Positions 22,620 to 32,648 of a stretch of DNA of 64,000 nt are shown here, piece by piece. The stretch's first letter is position 1. Each line of letters begins with the position of its first letter. The stretch covers positions 483,501 through 547,500 of the forward strand of contig CAUEEP010000928.1 in assembly GCA_958450365.1 (NCBI GenBank), written 5' to 3'. A program made the translations under genes and the position numbers. The notes beneath the pieces were generated by a model. That model ran no database searches and was not told the DNA's origin. It saw only the letters and a program-made list of their open reading frames with translations. This stretch comes from Mesorhabditis belari. Lineage: Eukaryota; Nematoda; Chromadorea; Rhabditida; Rhabditidae.

Positions 22620-24821
22620 TCAATAACAAAAATAACAGTGCGCAAACAGAAAATTACATCTAGTAAATAACATAAAAATCAGTTGTCTTTTTCCCCGTTT
22701 ATCTTTCGGTTGCAATTGTGCATCTTTTTGAAGCCAATTAGTTAAGGGTCGTTTATTTGCGGCATTGATCGTTTCGTGTCTTCGAGTCGCATTGGCAAAT
22801 GACTCGGAATTCAAGCTGACAAGGTTGAGAAGGTGCATCTTTCGTTCGATCAATGGCAATATATGATCATCTGCCGTATTCTTAGCCACCATATATTGAA
22901 CAAGTACCTCTTCTTTTTGCCCCACTCGGTGTGCTCGATCTTCAGCTTGTTGTAGAAGACCGGGAGTCCAAGTTAACTCCGCAAAAATCACAATTGATCC
23001 CGCAGTCAAATTAATTCCAACACCAGCCGCTGTGATAGACAAAAGCGCTACAAAGCAATTGTCATCAATTTGAAAACGATCACAGTGAAGACCACGAGTG
23101 GCCTGAGACGTAGTTCCATCAATTCGGACAAATCCCACTCCGCGCCGAGTCATCTCGTATTCAAATGTATCCAAGACAATCTGATGATGAGCAAAGATTA
23201 GAACTTTTCTTTCTGGCCTAACACCAGCTTCAAAATTTGCAAAATAATTTCGGATAACATGCTCTGTGACAGCAGTTGCCTTTGCCATTCCAGTCTCTCG
23301 ATAATAATCGACGATAGTACCTTCACCGGAGCCATTCTTGACAAAAATGTCACCGCCAGACGATTTGTTTCTCTCAAAAAGTCGTTTAGCCATTTGAAGG
23401 CTTTCCAATTTCAAATTGATTTTGTTGTCTTCGATGAAAATGAGTTCTCGCTTTTTCAGAGGCAACTTTTCTGAAACATCATTTTTCATCCGACGAATCA
23501 TCACACATTTGGAGAGAATGGCCGAAAGTTCCTCATTATTCGTGCAACCCTTTGCTTCAAAACCATAGTTTCCGGGGCGTCCATCACAATACCGAGTCGC
23601 AAAAGTTTCAAATTTGGGAAACAAGGTTGGATCAATCAACCGAACTTGACTGTACAATTCTGCTGGTTTTGAAAGAGCTGGTGTTCCCGAAAGCAAAATC
23701 ACATGATTGGCGAATTTGCACAATTTTTGTGCTGTCGATGTTTTCTTCGCTTTTATCTCTTTGAGTTGATGACTCTCATCGAAAATGTACACCTGGAAAC
23801 GTTGCTTGAGCAATTCTTCCTCCCGCAACTTCATCTGATCGTAGCTCATAATCACAATTGTGGAGGAACGTCGATCTATTGGCATTGGAACAGACTTACT
23901 AAGCAACAAATGGATCCTCTCTATTTTGATGGTATGAGGCAGAAATCGTAGAATTGCGTCTCTCCATGTGGTTGTCACAGCAGCTGGACACACGATCACC
24001 AGAGGCCATTCCGTTTTGAAAAACCGTGCGATTCCAAGAGCTTGAATCGATTTCCCGAGTCCCATTTCATCAGCAATCAACACCTTGCCATTCCTTGCAA
24101 TTCCAAATTTTATTCCTTCGATCTGATAATCGTAAGCAAACTTGATGAGATCCGGATCAACTGCTTGCTTGAGATCATCAGGAACCGGTTGAAGAGTGGA
24201 AGTCCTTGTCAAAACTCTGAACGCATCGTCCGGAATAGACTCAAGTACAATGTCAATTTGTGTCAGCTTTTGCAACAAATTCTCGCACATTCGCAAGTCT
24301 TTGATATGAATGACGTTTTTTCGTATCTTTCCATCATAACGTCGAGAAGGCACTTTCCGCAGTGCATCGTTGATGAGTTCATGGTATGGGTTGAGATTGA
24401 TAACAATCGTGTTTTCATCAAGAATTTTCATCGTCACGATAGACTTTGGCTTTGGGAGATTTGTTGCCGGAATTCCCGCAGGTTTTGGACTTTGTAGCTG
24501 AAGTGGGCGCAAAACGGCTGCTTGATCAAGAGCGTTTCGCACAGGAGGACGGACGACGACAGTTTGAATTGGCGGTTTGCCCGATTCCTTGATTGATTGA
24601 TCATTGTGAGTACTCGTCGTAGGTTGTTGACTAAATTCTTTCAATCGCTCCTCTCTCAAACGCAATGCTCGTTCCCTATTTGCCTGGACACGTTGTTTTT
24701 GTTCATCTGTGAGTTGCTTCTCCATTTCTTTTTCAGCTCGAATCCTCAAGGCATTCTCCCGATTCCTTCGACAATTTTCTCGTTGTTCCTCAGTCAGCGT
24801 GCTCTCCAAAGCTTTTGACAT
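22620..24821 (-). CDS. SMARCAL1: SMARCAL1-type SNF2 annealing helicase
   Basis: ATP-dependent DNA-annealing helicase of the HARP/SMARCAL1 family, which in other animals is recruited by RPA to stalled replication forks in the nucleus. A single uninterrupted frame gives 733 aa. Residues 9-31 and 37-60 are two copies of an RPA32-binding-like motif (LTEEQRENCRRNRENALR and LTDEQKQRVQANRERALR). One HARP domain lies at about 130-205. SNF2 motifs follow: DEMGLGKS (251-258), DESH (348-351), SGTPAL (378-383), and C-terminal AAGVGINLTAG and QAEDRAHRVGQ. Human SMARCAL1 (954 aa) has two HARP domains and one N-terminal RPA motif. The ATG lies one base after a TTTCAG acceptor, so the message is probably trans-spliced. 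The last 20 residues look less conserved and might be altered by an unseen 3' intron. Confidence 0.95.
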   Translation of the reverse strand: MSKALESTLTEEQRENCRRNRENALRIRAEKEMEKQLTDEQKQRVQANRERALRLREERLKEFSQQPTTSTHNDQSIKESGKPPIQTVVVRPPVRNALDQAAVLRPLQLQSPKPAGIPATNLPKPKSIVTMKILDENTIVINLNPYHELINDALRKVPSRRYDGKIRKNVIHIKDLRMCENLLQKLTQIDIVLESIPDDAFRVLTRTSTLQPVPDDLKQAVDPDLIKFAYDYQIEGIKFGIARNGKVLIADEMGLGKSIQALGIARFFKTEWPLVIVCPAAVTTTWRDAILRFLPHTIKIERIHLLLSKSVPMPIDRRSSTIVIMSYDQMKLREEELLKQRFQVYIFDESHQLKEIKAKKTSTAQKLCKFANHVILLSGTPALSKPAELYSQVRLIDPTLFPKFETFATRYCDGRPGNYGFEAKGCTNNEELSAILSKCVMIRRMKNDVSEKLPLKKRELIFIEDNKINLKLESLQMAKRLFERNKSSGGDIFVKNGSGEGTIVDYYRETGMAKATAVTEHVIRNYFANFEAGVRPERKVLIFAHHQIVLDTFEYEMTRRGVGFVRIDGTTSQATRGLHCDRFQIDDNCFVALLSITAAGVGINLTAGSIVIFAELTWTPGLLQQAEDRAHRVGQKEEVLVQYMVAKNTADDHILPLIERKMHLLNLVSLNSESFANATRRHETINAANKRPLTNWLQKDAQLQPKDKRGKRQLIFMLFTRCNFLFAHCYFCY

Positions 24822-25296
24822 CCTGAAACAAGAAAATTACTGACCTCTTTTAAGGCAAATATGAATTTGGTCTACTAGCATACTAAAAAAAGCTGGCAGG
24901 CTGGGATTTTCTAAAAAAACCGTAATATAGAAATATTAAATAATGCACTAAAGCATTCATCGATCAACAAACAAAATAATAAGAAATATTTATCGAACCG
25001 GTTTAACGTGCAAAGCTGAATCCTATCCGGAACATAAAAATGGCTAATTGAACGATTATCCTAAAAACAATTACATGATTTCATAGATTAGAAGTCGTAT
25101 TAAAATTTCAGCATCTCTCAATCATCTATTTTCAATCCTATCAAACACTTGGCTAGACAACAATAGCAAAAAACATATTAAACACACAAAAAGGTAAGTT
25201 CAAAACCCGGGTCGTTAATTTCGCGACGATGAAGACTTTATTTTTCTGTTGCTTTATTTTTTATGCGATTATAGGTGGAAGTCGCCCGATCAACGC
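24822..25296 (-). other. intercistronic region, C3orf33-like to SMARCAL1
   Basis: 475 bp between two same-strand genes. A strong acceptor (TTCTTGTTTCAG) abuts the SMARCAL1 start at 24822. No coding exon seen. Compatible with an operon spacer or with a compact promoter. Confidence 0.4.
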
Positions 25297-26731
25297 CTAA
25301 AATGGCATTACTAAACAATAATAGTAATTAAAAATAACTCACCTTGTCCAAATTTTCGATATCCAAGTGCCAAATAAGAACAAATGGTGAGGAACATATA
25401 CCATGTTCCTTGAGCAACTTTAACACCATAAAGCACTACATCTTTTGTAACATTGTACATCAGAAACTAAATTTTAGAAGTGGATGCTAGTAAAAACTAT
25501 GGTACATTTAATGGATAATCCTAAAAACACATACCGCAAATTTTGTTATCGCTGCTGCCCGCACGTAACCGACAAATTGTGACGGAGCCGATTGAACTGA
25601 TTCGACCCATGTGTCTCTTTCCCAAACACCTACACCTCTTCGGTCAGCAACCTAAAAAGCTTGATACATTGTACATTTTTTAGAACAGAAAACCCCCTAA
25701 CCTTTTCACTCATCAACAATTTTGATACCAGACGAGAATAAGCGGGTACTGATTGCAATGCCTAAATACTTTTGAATTAATAAACAAAATTACAAAAATA
25801 TTTTCTTGAAATCAAACCTTTAAATGTTTAATGTGATCCGGTGCAGGAACACGAGCGTAACCGCGTCTAACCAGGTCCACATTCAAATTTGTTCTTGTAA
25901 CAAAGTTCTAAAACAAAATTAATTAAAAAAATTAATGAATAAAAACTTTTTTGACAGTGACATCGGCATCAATTGTGTTTGGTAAGTCTTCAGCAGGCTT
26001 AATCACCGTGAACGTCACTGGTTTATTTGTCAGTCGTAAATCTTTGGAGATGTACTGCTGTCCGGCTTTTGAGATATCCAATCCAGCCAATCGAACATTG
26101 AGGAGACCTTTCTGAAACCAAAAGCGGTTAAGATTGCGTAAATGTGCAACTTGACAAAAGTAAACTTAGCATGCTTACCTGATTAATCGATTTTTGCCGG
26201 AAGATGGTAGGAAGTTTGATTATAGGCTCGTGTTCAATCCGTAGCTCCCCGCTCGGAAGAATTTCGCGTACTCGTCCTTTCAGCTCGAGTTCTTTCCGAA
26301 TTATGTCCTTCGGAATTTGGCTCACAGTTTCAAAGCGAGCAAACTAGACAACAAAAATAACTGACGCAAATGTATATCAACTAACCAAACGTGAGTTCTT
26401 CAGGAAAAGTCCAATTCCTATCATCCCAGCGCCAACTATCGTTCCCTAAAATGTAACATCAAGATTCAAAAGAAGCTAATTTAACGATGCATATCTAATC
26501 TTAAAGCTAATAATGTTTCTATAATAAGGTAAACCAATCACAAAACGAGGCCCAGTTTTAAGTCTTCTTGTCGTAACTAAACCACTCTATGGATCTTCTT
26601 ATTAGCCATTTAAAATGACTCACCCTGACAATGAGTGCCGAATATTTGTCGATGGGATCGATAAACTTGGGCCCATCGTTCGAGGGTAACGAGGCGGTAA
26701 TTGAAGAAGGTGTTGTCTCACTTTCCGCCAT
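25297..26731 (-). CDS. C3orf33-like membrane protein with SNase-like fold
   Basis: Eight short coding exons plus a three-codon terminal exon join in phase; the first is 26624-26731. Visible are an N-terminal polar segment starting MAESETTPSS, one transmembrane segment (GTIVGAGMIGIGLFLK), and a staphylococcal-nuclease-like OB region (KGRVREILPSGELRI, GLLNVRLAGLDISK, NLNVDLVRRGYARV, RRGVGVWERDTWVES). A second hydrophobic stretch near the C-terminus (YMFLTICSYLALGY) precedes RKFGQ-VMPF-stop. The layout matches vertebrate C3orf33, a single-pass protein with an inactive-looking SNase fold. The function here is not known. The ATG sits two bases after a TTTTAG acceptor. One intron uses a weak GTTTTT donor. 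The 5' end has been copied into the element at 27.1 kb. Confidence 0.75.
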
Positions 26732-27096
26732 CCCTAAAACAGGAAATTTTGCAATGAAACCATAGAAACTGAGTCTATTAGTAAAGAACAGGGAAAACGT
26801 CTAAAAAGAACAGTCAATATAACTGTGTGTTCCAATACAGATTGTAGTACGAAGTTGACTGTGGCCATTTCAGATATAAAAATAGCGTAAAGGGTACACG
26901 AGCGTTAGAGTTAAGTTATCCACAAAAATAGATCTATCTTTTCGAAAAGCAGTACCCAGCCCCAGTACTCAATTTAAAAAATTGCATTTTAAATGTTTTC
27001 TTGTGTAACCGGCTATTTGCGCAACTTTTTGATATTGAATATCAAGATTTATAGGAACCTCCTCACAAATCTCAAGATATTCAGTCTTGAGACATA
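26732..27096. promoter_or_regulatory. upstream region of the C3orf33-like gene
   Basis: About 365 bp between the gene start and a transposon-like element. The proximal 92 bp (26732-26823) are part of a segment duplicated at 27116-27246. The rest is AT-rich with no exon, and likely holds the promoter of the three-gene minus-strand cluster. Confidence 0.4.
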
Positions 27097-28306
27097 CAGG
27101 GTGTCCCAAAAACTAGGCTGTAATTGAAGAGGGTGTTGTCTCACTTTCCGCCATCCCTAAAACAGGAAATTTTGCAATGAACCCATAGAAACTGAGCCTA
27201 TTAGTAAAGAACAGGGAAAACGTTTAAAAAGAACAGTCAATATAACTTCTGGCGAGTTGTGCAAAAGACCCAGTTGCGCAAATGACCCTGTTGCGCAAAT
27301 AAAATGGCGGAAATTAGCCTACCCCAAAAAAGTCACTTGGGGTCCAATCTACTATATATAAAGCAGAAGAGACGTCTGTCTGTCACAGGCACTTTTCTCG
27401 ACGCGCAGCTCGAATTTCGAGATGCAGTTTTTTTTTGTTAGCAGCTGAAAACTGCTGGTTTTAAAAATATTTCTGGTAGCTCAAGGTAGTAGGTATGGTG
27501 CGAAAATGATTTTTTGGGGTCGGGAAATTTTGATGCTTTTTCATGATTTTTACCATATCATACCCTCTATACAAGAAATCTCTGAGCCACCATGCCAGTA
27601 CAAAGTTTTAATTTTATGGCAAAAGTCTCATGGTGGTGACAACCATGGTGGCTCAGAGATTTCTTGCATAGAGGGTATGTGCTAATCATGAAAAAACATC
27701 AAAATTTCCCGACCCCAAAAAAACTTTTTCGGGTACTTGTGGAGTATCCGGGGTCTTTCGGGGGGGTAAAATTTTATATACGTTATACACGACCCCTTTT
27801 AAAGATATTCAGCCGCTTAAGTGGTTTGGTGGCAAATTCCCTTCAAATGTAAAGATATTCAATTTATTGAGGTGATTACGTGATTCGAGGTGATACTCGA
27901 TCAAAAACGTAACTTCTACAAAATTTTTTTATGTCATTGTTAGAAATGTTGATAATATCCTAGTTGGCGGGTCATTTTTTTCTTCAAAACCATTTTTTGA
28001 GATAGTTTTATGTGTTGATGTGGGTCCGGCAGATGCCCAACCCACATGTGGTTTTGAAGAAAAAAGTGGTCCCCCAACTAGGATACTATCAAAAGTTTTT
28101 TTTTCAGAATGCGATATTCATTTTTGGGCATTTGATTGGTTTTTGAAAGTTTATCCCGGATCTTAAAATTTTACCCCACCAGATCTTAAAATTTTACCCC
28201 CCCGGATACTCCACAAGTACCCTTTTTCGCATCATACCTACTACCTTGAGCCACCAGAAATATTTTTAAAATTCGACCCGAAGTGACTTTTTTTTGGGAC
28301 GCCCTG
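27097..28306. mobile_element. TA-flanked TIR element with captured host fragment
   Basis: Terminal repeats CAGGGTGTCCCAAAAA (27097) and, inverted, CAGGGCGTCCCAAAAA (to 28306) are flanked by TA at 27095-27096 and 28307-28308, as in Tc1/mariner-type insertions. Subterminal inverted arms share AGTCACTTGGGGTC / GACCCGAAGTGACT and AAATATTTCTGGTAGCTCAA / TTGAGCCACCAGAAATATTT. An inner palindrome (about 27560-27670) contains AGAAATCTCTGAGCCACCAT and its inverse. Between the left tip and the left subterminal repeat lies a copy of the neighbouring gene's first exon. No transposase is visible. Confidence 0.75.
27116..27246. repeat. duplicated host fragment (copy of 26693-26823)
   Basis: About 131 bp nearly identical (roughly 95%) to the start codon region and proximal upstream sequence of the C3orf33-like gene, in the same orientation. 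It includes the TTTTAG|GGATGG acceptor/ATG context and the first dozen codons. The copy cannot encode the full protein. Confidence 0.85.
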
Positions 28307-28431
28307 TAATATGCAAATTAAAAAATAAAAAGGTGGTATTTAATTAGTTGAAGTTGAGCTCATGATTTTGACTTTTGAACACACTTTCTTATACCGCAAT
28401 TATCAGCGCTTTTTTCAGCGCATCGATTACG

Positions 28432-31400
28432 ATGTCGTATGGAATGCATCCTCCACAGCCACCACATCCGCCTCAAGGTTATTGTTCTTATTTTTTCTAA
28501 AATCTGGTTCTTTTTAGATTCACATCTGCGAGATCGAATCGACAAAATGGCTTCATTTGTGGCCCGAAGTGGACCGAGTGTCGAGGAAACGACTCGCCAA
28601 AAACAGGCATGTAATTAAAATATTACTTTTCTTATGTTAGTTTTGGTTGATAATTTTTATTGAGGTATATCTTTTCATTTTAGGCTGGAAACGAGCAATT
28701 TTCATTTTTGTTTGAGGGCGATCTATACAACTCCTACTACAGATACCGCGTTGATATGGAAGTGGCTTTTAGTAGGTTTTTAATTTGGTAAACATGCTAC
28801 AGAGCAGTTCTAATTAAGATGTGTTTTTAGTTAGAGGTTTGCCGCCGCGACACCACTCAGAAGTGCCCTTTTCAAACAATGCACTGAATCAATTTGACCC
28901 TCAAATTGTAATACATAAGGTAGGGGTTACATAGGTATTTGTACTTATTCACTAGTTTAGATTCAACAATGTAAAGCAGCCATTCAACAAAGTGAGGCGA
29001 ATTTGAGTGGGCAAAGAGATTCGATTCCATTGATTAAAGAGGTTTTCGATTCCAACGGTTATAATCTAGGCCCAGCTTGTTGGTTGTAAAGGACAAAAAT
29101 ACGGTTATAATTTAGGCCCAGCTATTGCAAGCGATGCTTGAAGCCGAGAACTGCAAAATAGCAAGATTACTTCAGGTTGTATATTATTTTATTCAGTTTT
29201 TAAAATTTAATTGATTTTAGTCCGTTCATTTGGACGTATCTCCACTCGCACACATGATGGAAGAATTATATGGACGGGCATCAAAGGACGTTGTGGTGGT
29301 AAGTTTTCATTAATAAAAAGTCCCTGTCTTTTTTTATTATATTGAAGAAAAATTACCTTTAGAACTGCAAAAAATGGATCCTCGACAATTGTACAACGGA
29401 TCAAATACGCGAAATCTTGTTGATGTACTTGCTACATCGGTTTGATTTTGTTTGAGAGTAATACCTAATTGGCATATTTTAGTGTCCGTGAAAGTCAATC
29501 AAACGACAACTTCAAAATTCACATCTTATATTTAATCAATGATTGGGCACATTATTGGTATGTTTTGACCTACAAAGGAAGGCTTACCTAACTCTAGTCA
29601 ACGAAAAAAACTGGACACTCAAACACAAATGTTATCCCGTTATGTTCCAAAGATGTATGCATGGGTATCTGAATGTGCTCAAGACAGGTTTAATTCAACA
29701 TTGTGATGGAAAGAACGTTCCACATTTAGAATGACTGTAACGGAAAAACTTGATAAATTGCTGGGAACCTGGGAAGGGCACAAATACTTTAACGATCAAT
29801 GCTTTAAGGTAATATTTGACTCACGGTTATTTTTGAATTTAATTATCTACTTTAGCAATTGCGCAATCCATCTATGATTTTTACGACCGAGAAGACTACT
29901 TTATATGGAGAATATGGACATGCAAGTGTTTGAAATTTTGGTTTACCTAATTCAAATTTAGCTCGCTCAATCAATCGAAACCAATCTAGTGGCCATGCTA
30001 GCGGGGTATGAGGCACAGCATAAAGAATTTTGTGCACACCAAGTGAGGGAAATCAAAAGGCTTGAGAATCAAATCGAACTTTCAGAAAGACCAGGCAAGT
30101 AAATTTGAGTATTTTTTTGTTTTATGGTGATTTCAGATGTACCAAAATCACTTCTAGCAATGGATATAGCTCCTCCTGCTGATTATGAGGGCCGACGGCG
30201 GTATTGATTTGTTAAAAGTTAGAGTTTATTTAGTTTTAGTTCTCGGTTTGACCAATCAGCCCCTTCAAGATTCCCCCGAGAACATCCGGAAAATTCAAGC
30301 TTTGAAAGTCCGCAGAAAAATCGACAAGGTAATTGACAACTTTATTTTTTTTAATCTTGATGATTTAGTACCTCAAAAAGATCAAGATGAAGACGACATT
30401 GATGGAGTTGAATACAACGAAGAGGATCTCATTCCAAAATGCGAATATTGGGATACACCGGCTGGCTTAATGAAAGCTCGAATTGATATGCATGAATTTA
30501 CGGTGATTTAACTATAACTTCCTCAAAGTAAAATCTTTCAGTACAAGGCAATGGATCCAAATGCTATTCGCCTTGAACCACCAATGCCTCCATCAGCTTC
30601 TCTTCGGCACGCTATACAAATGTTTTATGCGGAAGGCCCCGATTTGCCACCACGAGACGAGTTTTTCTATTGTAGCTTTTCTTTTTACTTTTTTTTCTTG
30701 TTTAGACTTGGGTGGGAAGCTGGTGGACTGGCTGCATTCTTTGAACGAAAAATGCACATGAAGAGTATCCAAACGGAAAAGCTCATAGCGGATGGTAAAA
30801 TCATTTTGCAATAAGTAACATCATTATGTTTTAGGGAAAGATCCAGGAGAAATGATTACGAACAAGATGTCTCAAGAAGATTTCGATGAAGAGATGCGAG
30901 AACAAGAAAGAGCACGACGTGAAGCACGACAAGCTGCCATTGAGTAAATTTTCCTAATGTATTTGCTAAATACCTAAATTGAAAAATTATTTAGTTCTCG
31001 AAGAAGTCGATCAAAAAGCAGAACATCTTCATCATCACGTTCAAGTTCGAGAAGTTCTTCTAGAAGCCGTCGGAGGTAATATTTTTAGTGCTTTCAATAG
31101 TATTGAATCAATACATTTTCTTTTAGAAGACGTTCCCGATCTGCCTCTTCCGATCGCCGTCGTGATTCATCCCGATCTTTGTCACGCTCTCGTTCACGTT
31201 CACGCAGTTCTACCCCTGGAGCATATAGACGGCCTCGGTCTCCAACTCCTGAGAATTAGTAAATTAAATATTTAAACTACTGATAAGTTTTTTAGTATGC
31301 CTCCAATGTCTGCTTTTATGCAAACTAGAGCGCCTGCAACGCCCCTCGGAATGGAAAACAAAGGAGCTCAACTTATGGCCAAAATGGGATGGAAGGGAAC

Positions 31401-31715
31401 CGGTCTTGGGGCAAATGAATCCGTAAACTAATTCTAAAAAAAACTTCTACACGTTTCTTCCAGGGGATTCAAGCGCCAATCAATGCGGGTGAAGTGAGAG
31501 AGAAAGGAGAAATGTATAAGGGGCTCGGTCAAGGCACTGATATGTACGAGTCCTACAGGTAAAATAAATTTAGTTATTTTTTACCCCTGAAACTAATTAA
31601 ATTGCTTTTTGTTTGTAATAATTTAATATTTAGGAAGCAACTCAGCGGTGGATATCATGCGCGAAATGCCAAATTCCATGAGATGAAAGAACGCGAACAA
31701 CGACGGTTTAACTAG
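28432..31715 (+). CDS. CHERP: CHERP/SCAF6-like splicing-associated protein
   Basis: Nuclear U2-snRNP-associated protein of the CHERP (SCAF6) family, which acts in pre-mRNA splicing. Roughly 600-650 aa from more than 20 exons. The SURP domain (LRDRIDKMASFVARSG, EQFSFLFEGDLYNSYY) spans 28518-28771. A CTD-interacting CID domain runs from about 29116 to 29815 (IHILYLINDWAHYCQRK, KLLGTWEGHKYF). A conserved block follows (YWDTPAGLMKARIDMHEF, RLEPPMPPSASLRHA, LGWEAGGLAAFFERKM), then an RS domain (about 30993-31255) and a G-patch (GAQLMAKMGWKGTGLGANES). It ends MKEREQRRFN-stop. The order is that of human CHERP, minus its long Pro/Gln-rich middle. The ATG follows a TTTTTTCAG acceptor by 12 bases. Three introns must be GC-AG to keep frame (donors 28607, 29922, 30095), and one intron is only 40 nt. 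Confidence 0.93.
29047..29125 (+). repeat. duplicated 3' splice acceptor in CHERP
   Basis: A segment around the exon start at 29116 (CGGTTATAATTTAGGCCCAGCT) occurs in near-copy 46 bp upstream (CGGTTATAATCTAGGCCCAGCT). Use of the upstream acceptor would read into an early stop, while the downstream copy keeps the frame. Confidence 0.8.
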
Positions 31716-32648
31716 TCTGTTTTTTAAATTTTTGTAATTTCTCATTTCGGGTGTCTCTTTAATTTCAGTATCTCAAATTGCGAATATGTGTTATTACTAT
31801 GTTATGAATTATAAATCGATTATAAAATAGAAATTTATTCGAGATAAGTGCAGCTCTGCGGTGCATTTAATTTGAATCATGTAAAATAGTTTTAAAGCTA
31901 GATTTTCTGTGAATTTATCACAAATCAAATTAAGGGACTTAAGATCAAAAATTATACAGGACAATTGGGTAAATGAGAGCGAAAAAAATACGAAGAAAGG
32001 CTGGCCATGTTTAGAAAAAAGTGTTGGCAAGATTTTTAAGATGATATCAAAAGGAAATTTTAAAGAAAGGATAATACCGAATAAAAGATGAGGCAACAAA
32101 TAGGTAAAGCATCGGCTGAGAACTTGCTATCAATTTCAGAGAGATAAACAAAACGAAAAAAAAGAATGAATTGTGATGGTAGGATTTGAAGAAGGATAAT
32201 CCTTTGCTTTCAGCACCTAACCTCTCAATACGGCTACAATATCAATTGAAACATCATAATTCACACAAAATAAGGACAAATATAATTTGGCAACTTGGCA
32301 TGAATAAAAACTTAAAAAAAGAATACATCGGGCGACATTGAATTCATTTGGATATACCCAACTAAGCGTGTGAAATCAAGCACCCTACTCGCATATTGAC
32401 ATGGATAAATAGAGAAAAGAAAAACCAAGAAATATATGATATACAAAATAGTCATCAGATTTGTTTTATAGAAATTCATAGGTAATCGGTGTTTGACTAG
32501 AGATTTTGGTGATCTTGAGAGGAGATAAAAATGGGAGACATTTAGATAACCGTATGGCGAAAGTACCGGTTGGGGGTGTTGTGTGTATGTCGCGCGTACG
32601 GAGAGCAAAGAAAAGATAACATTTGCTTATGAGATATCTCAAGGAGGG
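31716..32648. other. convergent intergenic region CHERP/pde-4
   Basis: The 3' ends of a plus-strand and a minus-strand gene face each other across 933 bp. No exon seen. AATAAA occurs on the plus strand at about 32304; weak A/T-rich candidates are present for the other direction. Expected to hold both 3' UTRs. Confidence 0.5.
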
